From: Labia minor
Taxonomy: Eukaryota; Arthropoda; Insecta; Dermaptera; Spongiphoridae
Assembly: GCA_963082975.1 (NCBI GenBank)
Contig: OY720345.1
Location: 881,001-945,000, forward strand
Direction of reading: 5' to 3'
DNA length: 64,000 nt
Shown: piece after piece, positions 59,093 to 64,000 of the stretch
Position numbering within the stretch: the first letter of the stretch is position 1
Layout of the letters: every line of letters starts with the position of its first letter
Notes under the pieces: generated by a model
What the model was told of the DNA's origin: nothing
What the model saw: only the letters and a program-made list of their open reading frames with translations
Database searches by the model: none
Program-made: the position numbers and the translations under genes

Positions 59093-59119
59093 GAGAGAGA
59101 GAGAGAGAGAGAGAGAGAG
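59093..59119. repeat. (GA)n microsatellite
   Basis: About 13 GA units directly after a (TA)n run. (GA)n also occurs at 52957-52976 and (CT)n at 28425-28444. In insects GA runs can be GAGA-factor sites; that role is only possible, not shown. Confidence 0.9.
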
Positions 59120-59225
59120 TTATATACGTATTAAAGAGGTATACGTGTAGAGAGAGTTTGAAGTTGAAAGTGTTTTTTCATTTGTCATTTTTCATGGGAA
59201 TATGGTATTAGTAAAATCCGTTTAT

Positions 59226-59257
59226 AGAGTAGAGTAGAGTAGAGTAGAGTAGAGTAG
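59226..59257. repeat. (GAGTA)n microsatellite
   Basis: Six copies of the pentamer GAGTA. Confidence 0.9.
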
Positions 59258-59379
59258 GTCCATAAAAATAAGGGTATAAAAATGTTAATATTTATCTATT
59301 ATATTCGGGACATTCAAGAGATTAGTAATTTAGTAAATTGGAAGAATTTAATTTATTTTATTCAGGCATAAAAACGGAC

Positions 59380-59720
59380 TGGCCAAATCAATATCGCGGT
59401 GCAATATAAAAGCTTAAGAGAGCGAGGGAGGGAGGGAGGAAGGGCGAGAGAGATACGATAAAAGCCGCGGGTTGTGTTTACGGTCGGCCAAAGGGGGACT
59501 GTAAGCTGTAAGCCTGCAAACTATGATGACTGGCGGCAAATGTTTACAGATGGAGAGCAGATAATGCCTCGATCGGATCGACAAATCATTCTCGGCTAAG
59601 CTTTAAGCTGAAATGCAGTAGCCCGAGCACGCCAAAGCGGAACGTCGTTAAACTTTTGGGACAACGGCGTAAAAAGAGAGAGAAAGATCCCCCAAACCAT
59701 CACGTCGTTTCTATAATGTT
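59380..59720. other. GC-normal island
   Basis: About 340 complex bases (GAGCGAGGGAGGGAGGG, GTTTACGGTCGGCC, GGCGGCAAATGTTTACAG). No gene seen. Confidence 0.4.
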
Positions 59721-59844
59721 TTATTAGAAAGGATGATTTTCAGCCTATTGAGGTCAACCAGAAACAATTTGAGCCATTTGATAAATCTATAATTACATTT
59801 TTTGTTTTTCATCTAATTCAATTCCATTTTCATAAGTAACATAC

Positions 59845-59882
<38 letters not shown>

Positions 59883-60801
59883 AAATATCTACATACTTTA
59901 CGAAATTGAATATATAATAAATGTCACTTTCCTATAAGTATAGATATAATATAATTAATATTTGATATTTGATACAAACGTTAAAAGTGATCGCGTTTAT
60001 GTTTTACACTCATTCAACGCAGCTGGTCAACACAGAATAATTATCTGCAAAATACACCCACAATGTATATTATATATAAAGACAGCATTATATACCTACA
60101 TTTCCTATACATATATGTAATAGTTTTTATAGTTAAATTTTATTAATATCTTTAAAACCAAAATATTCACTATAAATTTATTAATAAATTGTAAAATTGT
60201 TATTTAACTTGGTAACTAGGTATGTAATTGCTAATAAAAATATATTTAATAAAGATCCTATGAAATTTTAATGAAAATGTCAGAAATTAATGAATTATAT
60301 TATATTAAATAAATATTAAATAATAATGTAAATTTAAATGTTACATTTTTTAATTTATTATAATTAAATAAAATATATACCTTTATATATTTTATATTAT
60401 TTATATATAGGTATATAAAAAAATATATTTATTATATCTAATTTATTAGTTATAATATATATTTTACTTTATTTTTTATTCTAAAACATACTTCACATTA
60501 TTTAGCATATACCTATATAATTTCATTAATATACTATTATATAAATATTTAAAAAAATTAATTAATTATAAGATAGACAATACTTGTTAAGGCGAATTAA
60601 AAAATAAACGATAATAATTTTAAAATATTAGAAAAACTGTTATTTTCTCTTTTCAAGATGAAAATAACCTTTATCATCAATGGTTATCTTATTTACAACT
60701 CACTACAAAATTACAGTTATTACATTTTATGAAGTCATAAAGATTTCAATCTCTAATTTACTCCAACATTTTAGATAAAAAAAATATCGCACTTAAATAT
60801 A

Positions 60802-60839
<38 letters not shown>

Positions 60840-62500
60840 CATTTGAAAATATTCTAATCGATTTCAAATGATTTGTAATTTACTTGATCAACCCCTATAA
60901 TGATAATTTGATTGTAGGAAGCTTTTTTTAAATTTACTTTTCTCCTCAAAATAAAAAAAAAGAATGATTATTTATTTTAGAAATAAAAAAAAAATCGAAA
61001 TCAAATAACGCTAAATAATAATTTATGACTTTTGAATAATTGGCAAATGATATCAAAATATAATCCTAGCCAGTTGTTAAAATGGTATTATCATTTGCGA
61101 AAAAATAATTTAGTTAATTTCATTTGTTCGAGGGTGTAGATTGTGTATTATAAATATAGAAACCAGCACTGTATAGGCTCTTTTGAACGAGCATTGATTG
61201 GCCTAAGCGAGGCTGCATTAAATTTAATATACATTATTAATATTGAGAATGTTTGTCTTGAATGAAAAATTGATTTTCCTTATATTATCGATTTATTTAT
61301 TTTTTTTTTTTTTTTTTTGTAAAACAAATAACAAATGAGCCCCTCGAGTGGCATGGGTGGAGAGAGATTGTGAGCATTTTAAATTGAAAAATCTTTTTCG
61401 CATTTTAAAAAGTACAAAGAAAAATATTTTCCAACAACTCGCTTCAAAGTAACTTAACTGTCACTAACATCTACTAACGAAATTAAATGCGTTTCTTTCA
61501 CTCTTTTTTTTTTTTTTTTTTTTTTTTTTTATTTTTAGGTCTCTGGCCTTTTTTCAAATACAAAAAACAAAAGAGTTTTAATTGGAATGGCATATCCTTT
61601 TTAGAAGATAGTTTTATAGAAAGGTAAAAAATATTATTGAAAATAATATACGATATATAAAAACAAGAGTCAGAAAAAACGGTTGAGCTTAGATAATTAG
61701 AAATTTTTTGAATCTGTGTTAATATTAATATTGATATAAAATAAAATGAATGAAAACCTGCATTTGCATATATCATATATATATATATATGTGTAGACTT
61801 TCAACCAAATCCTATTATTATATATCACTTTGGGGGTACAGGGGGGAGATAAATATAAATAAATAATTAGTATAGAAAATTAATTCAATTGAAAATTTGT
61901 TTATTTATTATTTCTTTTTTTTTATTTAATGAAATTTAGATCATTTTGTAATTTTTTTTTTTTTTTTTTAATATATAATATCTTTACAAAAATAGTTTAT
62001 TGTCCGTTTATTTTTATCCAATTACAAATAAACCATACAAAACAAATTCAAAATGATGATAATTTATAAACTTTTCATGGTTATATTCAAATTATAAGGT
62101 AAATATCAGTGACAGGACAATGAAAAACTTTTTCGATAAACTAAATAATACAATGATAACTCTTTTTATACACTCAGGGGAATAACAAATTTTAATAAAA
62201 TAAAGAAACATTTTTATGTGACTATTGTGTAATATTTTTACTATAAATATATTATATCAACCAACCATGTATTTATTTTGAAGAGAGAATAAATCATCAA
62301 TTTATTTTATGGATCGATATTTCAAGTAAATGCATACAATGCATTCATCCACAAACTATAAAACTATAACGGTAAATAAATGAATGAAAAAAGAAGAATA
62401 TATTTGAGTAATTTGATCTACATACTTAGTTATACTCTTATCAAATGTTTCATTTGTTTTCCAACAAGACTCATTTAGTAAACTAAGTATAATTTTAGGA
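59720..62500. other. AT-rich intron sequence
   Basis: Very AT-rich with A30 and T26 runs and (TA)n. Only 61140-61220 is mixed. Nothing recognised. Confidence 0.5.
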
Positions 62501-62538
62501 GCTTATTTGGAAATACGGAAGTGATGTTGAAACTAGGA

Positions 62539-62556
62539 TTAACCCCTCGGGGTTAA
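62539..62556. other. Small TTAACCCC/GGGGTTAA hairpin
   Basis: An 8-bp perfect stem with a two-base loop shares the TTAACCCC core with the long hairpin at 45941-45985. Confidence 0.6.
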
Positions 62557-62803
62557 CCACAAAATTAACCTAAATCCTCCCCTAAATTGCCAACCATATA
62601 ACCTATATACATAAACCAATGTTCAATTAGTGAAAATTTCTAAAATTAATCGTAATATTAAAAATTCATGTTTATTTATATATTTATTTATTCTCGTAAT
62701 TATTATTTGAATTATTTGATTAACAGAAAGTAAAACTTGGATTTAAAGTCAAAATATTATTTTGAAGAAATAACAGTTTTAATGAGATTGATCTGTGATG
62801 ATG

Positions 62804-63125
62804 TGTATCTATCTATCTATCTATCTATCTATCTACAATATTTCTATAAACTTCCCTACCACTTCCTGAGCCACTCCCAACTCTCTTATAGAATAAATAA
62901 TAAATACTCTAAATTGTGTCTGCTCTCTGGGTTCTTGACCTTCCGATCGGTCGTTTCTCAATCCTCTTCTATTTTTTTTTATCACGTGTCCTACCCATTT
63001 GATTTTATTACTCTAACTAAATCTGGAGATGCAAACAAGTCATGCAGTCTCCGCCATTTCATGTGTACTTTGATGTCATCTTTCTTGCCCCATAATTGCT
63101 GCCAATAATCTTATTTTCGTGTATA
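62804..63125 (-). mobile_element. LINE 3' end with (GATA)n tail
   Basis: The minus strand reads LWGKKDDIKVHMKWRRLHDL, FASPDLVRVIKS, then after a frame change KWVGHVIKKNRRG and finally RELGVAQEVVGKFIEIL and a stop, followed by (GATA)n at 62806-62835. WRRLH, SPDxxRVIKS and WxGHV are the standard blocks in insect LINE ORF2. One frameshift and one stop break it. Confidence 0.85.
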
Positions 63126-63129
63126 CCTA

Positions 63130-64000
63130 TCATATGTGTATATCAAAAATATCTAAATTACTCAAGTAATTTATAGAATAATTATTTTATTTAGTTTTTT
63201 TTTTTTTTTTAAACATTTCAAGATCAATTAATATTATTCATTCTTCATTGATTTCAATGTTTCATTAGAGAAAAAATAAAGTAAATTTAAAAATAGTTTA
63301 TTATTTTATTATTATATAATCAATAATTTTTTAAACTTATTTGAAATATAGAAGATTATTTACTTGTGAGGTTAAAAATAAAATAATTGAATAGATCCTT
63401 GGGATAAATTAAGATTTCTTATTTATCTATCAAAAATTCAATGTGATTTTGCTCTTTCCAGCTAAGATTATTCCATGTTTACGGAGAGCGTTAAAGAAAG
63501 ATTACATCAAACTAGGACCTAAACTATTGTATTGCAAGCATGAAATCTTGATAAAAAAAAAAATACAAAAAGATTATCACTAGAGTCAATATCGAGTTCT
63601 TCTTGAGTTGTTCCATAAATTCCTCTTTTGTTGGTCCTTGGTCTCTTATTAAAGATATTAACTTTGATCAAACCAAGTCCAAAATTACGGCCTGCCATTA
63701 CTATTAAATCATGATGATAAAGATTAAAACTTAATTGAAAAAAATAAATAAATAAAACTTCAAGGAGAAGAGATTTGCTTAAGGTTAGCTTAATCTTGTA
63801 CTAGATTATAAATAAAAATTTTTACATAACACAGAATGTGTAGTAAGTGTGTAGTATTCACTTAATATATCAATAATTAATTAATAGTTTGAAAAAAAAA
63901 TATTCAGACTAGAAAAAAGGCGGTGGTGCGATACCGGTTGAAAGTGTGCCCTCATCCTGGCTGCACATCGTAAATAATATACTATTATAGATATTGAAAA
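63130..64000. other. AT-rich sequence at the window end
   Basis: AT-rich, with small mixed patches at 63450-63720 and 63915-63970. Nothing recognised. Confidence 0.45.

Larger units (their letters stand above)
28890..64000 (-). other. bru3: Intron upstream of the bru3-like exon (incomplete)
   Basis: No RRM1 or RRM2-start exon could be found to the right of the exon, so this is read as an intron of at least 35.1 kb that starts outside the window. It carries a complete Gypsy retrotransposon in the opposite orientation to the host gene, several repeat families and islands of normal GC. The 5' exon of a short isoform, or an unrelated nested gene, could lie here unrecognised. Confidence 0.6.

Noticed and set aside
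1-64000. CRISPR arrays, operons or bacterial promoters
   Set aside because: Spliced exon, LTR/LINE/SINE content and microsatellites show eukaryotic nuclear DNA; no array of spaced identical repeats is present.

Overview
The window is strongly AT-rich eukaryotic DNA dominated by poly-A/T runs, (TA)n microsatellites and transposon remains. One short stretch anchors it. Positions 28810-28889, read on the minus strand, form a perfectly bounded 80-bp exon whose translation (GCAFVKF...[16 protein letters not shown]) is the middle of RRM2 of a CELF/Bruno RNA-binding protein, closest to the CELF3-6/bru3 type. The codon choice, the repeats (Tigger, Gypsy, LINE tails, tRNA-derived SINEs) and the sequence of this exon all suggest an arthropod, most likely an insect. 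I cannot name the species. No other host exon was recognised, so nearly all of the window is read as two very long introns of this bru3-like gene: at least 28.8 kb downstream and at least 35.1 kb upstream of the exon.

Layout from left to right. 1-9 kb: AT-rich intron with a few islands of ordinary GC content. 9.18-9.70 kb: a decayed Tigger (pogo-type) element keeping TIRs, TA target sites and part of its DNA-binding domain. 11.0-14.0 kb: a repeat nest with LINE 3' ends on the minus strand carrying (GATA)n tails, a 378-bp fold-back MITE, a run of diverged repeats, and a perfect 367-bp inverted repeat with a 260-bp spacer. 16-27 kb: GC islands, a plus-strand LINE reverse-transcriptase tail (21.05-21.43 kb) and two copies of a tRNA-derived SINE with (TA)n tails. 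28.8 kb: the bru3-type exon. 34.24-39.14 kb: a complete Ty3/Gypsy retrotransposon with identical 347-bp LTRs and an uninterrupted 1384-codon Gag-Pol frame, antisense to the host gene. 40.9-46.7 kb: several copies of a repeat whose ends carry ACCGACCGACG / CGTCGGTCGGT, interleaved with another duplicated segment and a striking hairpin pair. 54-58 kb: two local direct duplications and an 841-bp element with perfect 151-bp inverted ends. 62.8-63.1 kb: one more LINE 3' end with a (GATA)n tail.

The Gypsy element is the only intact non-host coding unit. It appears young and may use a self-primed mode of reverse transcription, because the 11 bases after its left LTR are exactly complementary to a stretch in the LTR that lies where the transcript should begin. 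Most other predicted small ORFs are chance frames across low-complexity DNA and were left out.
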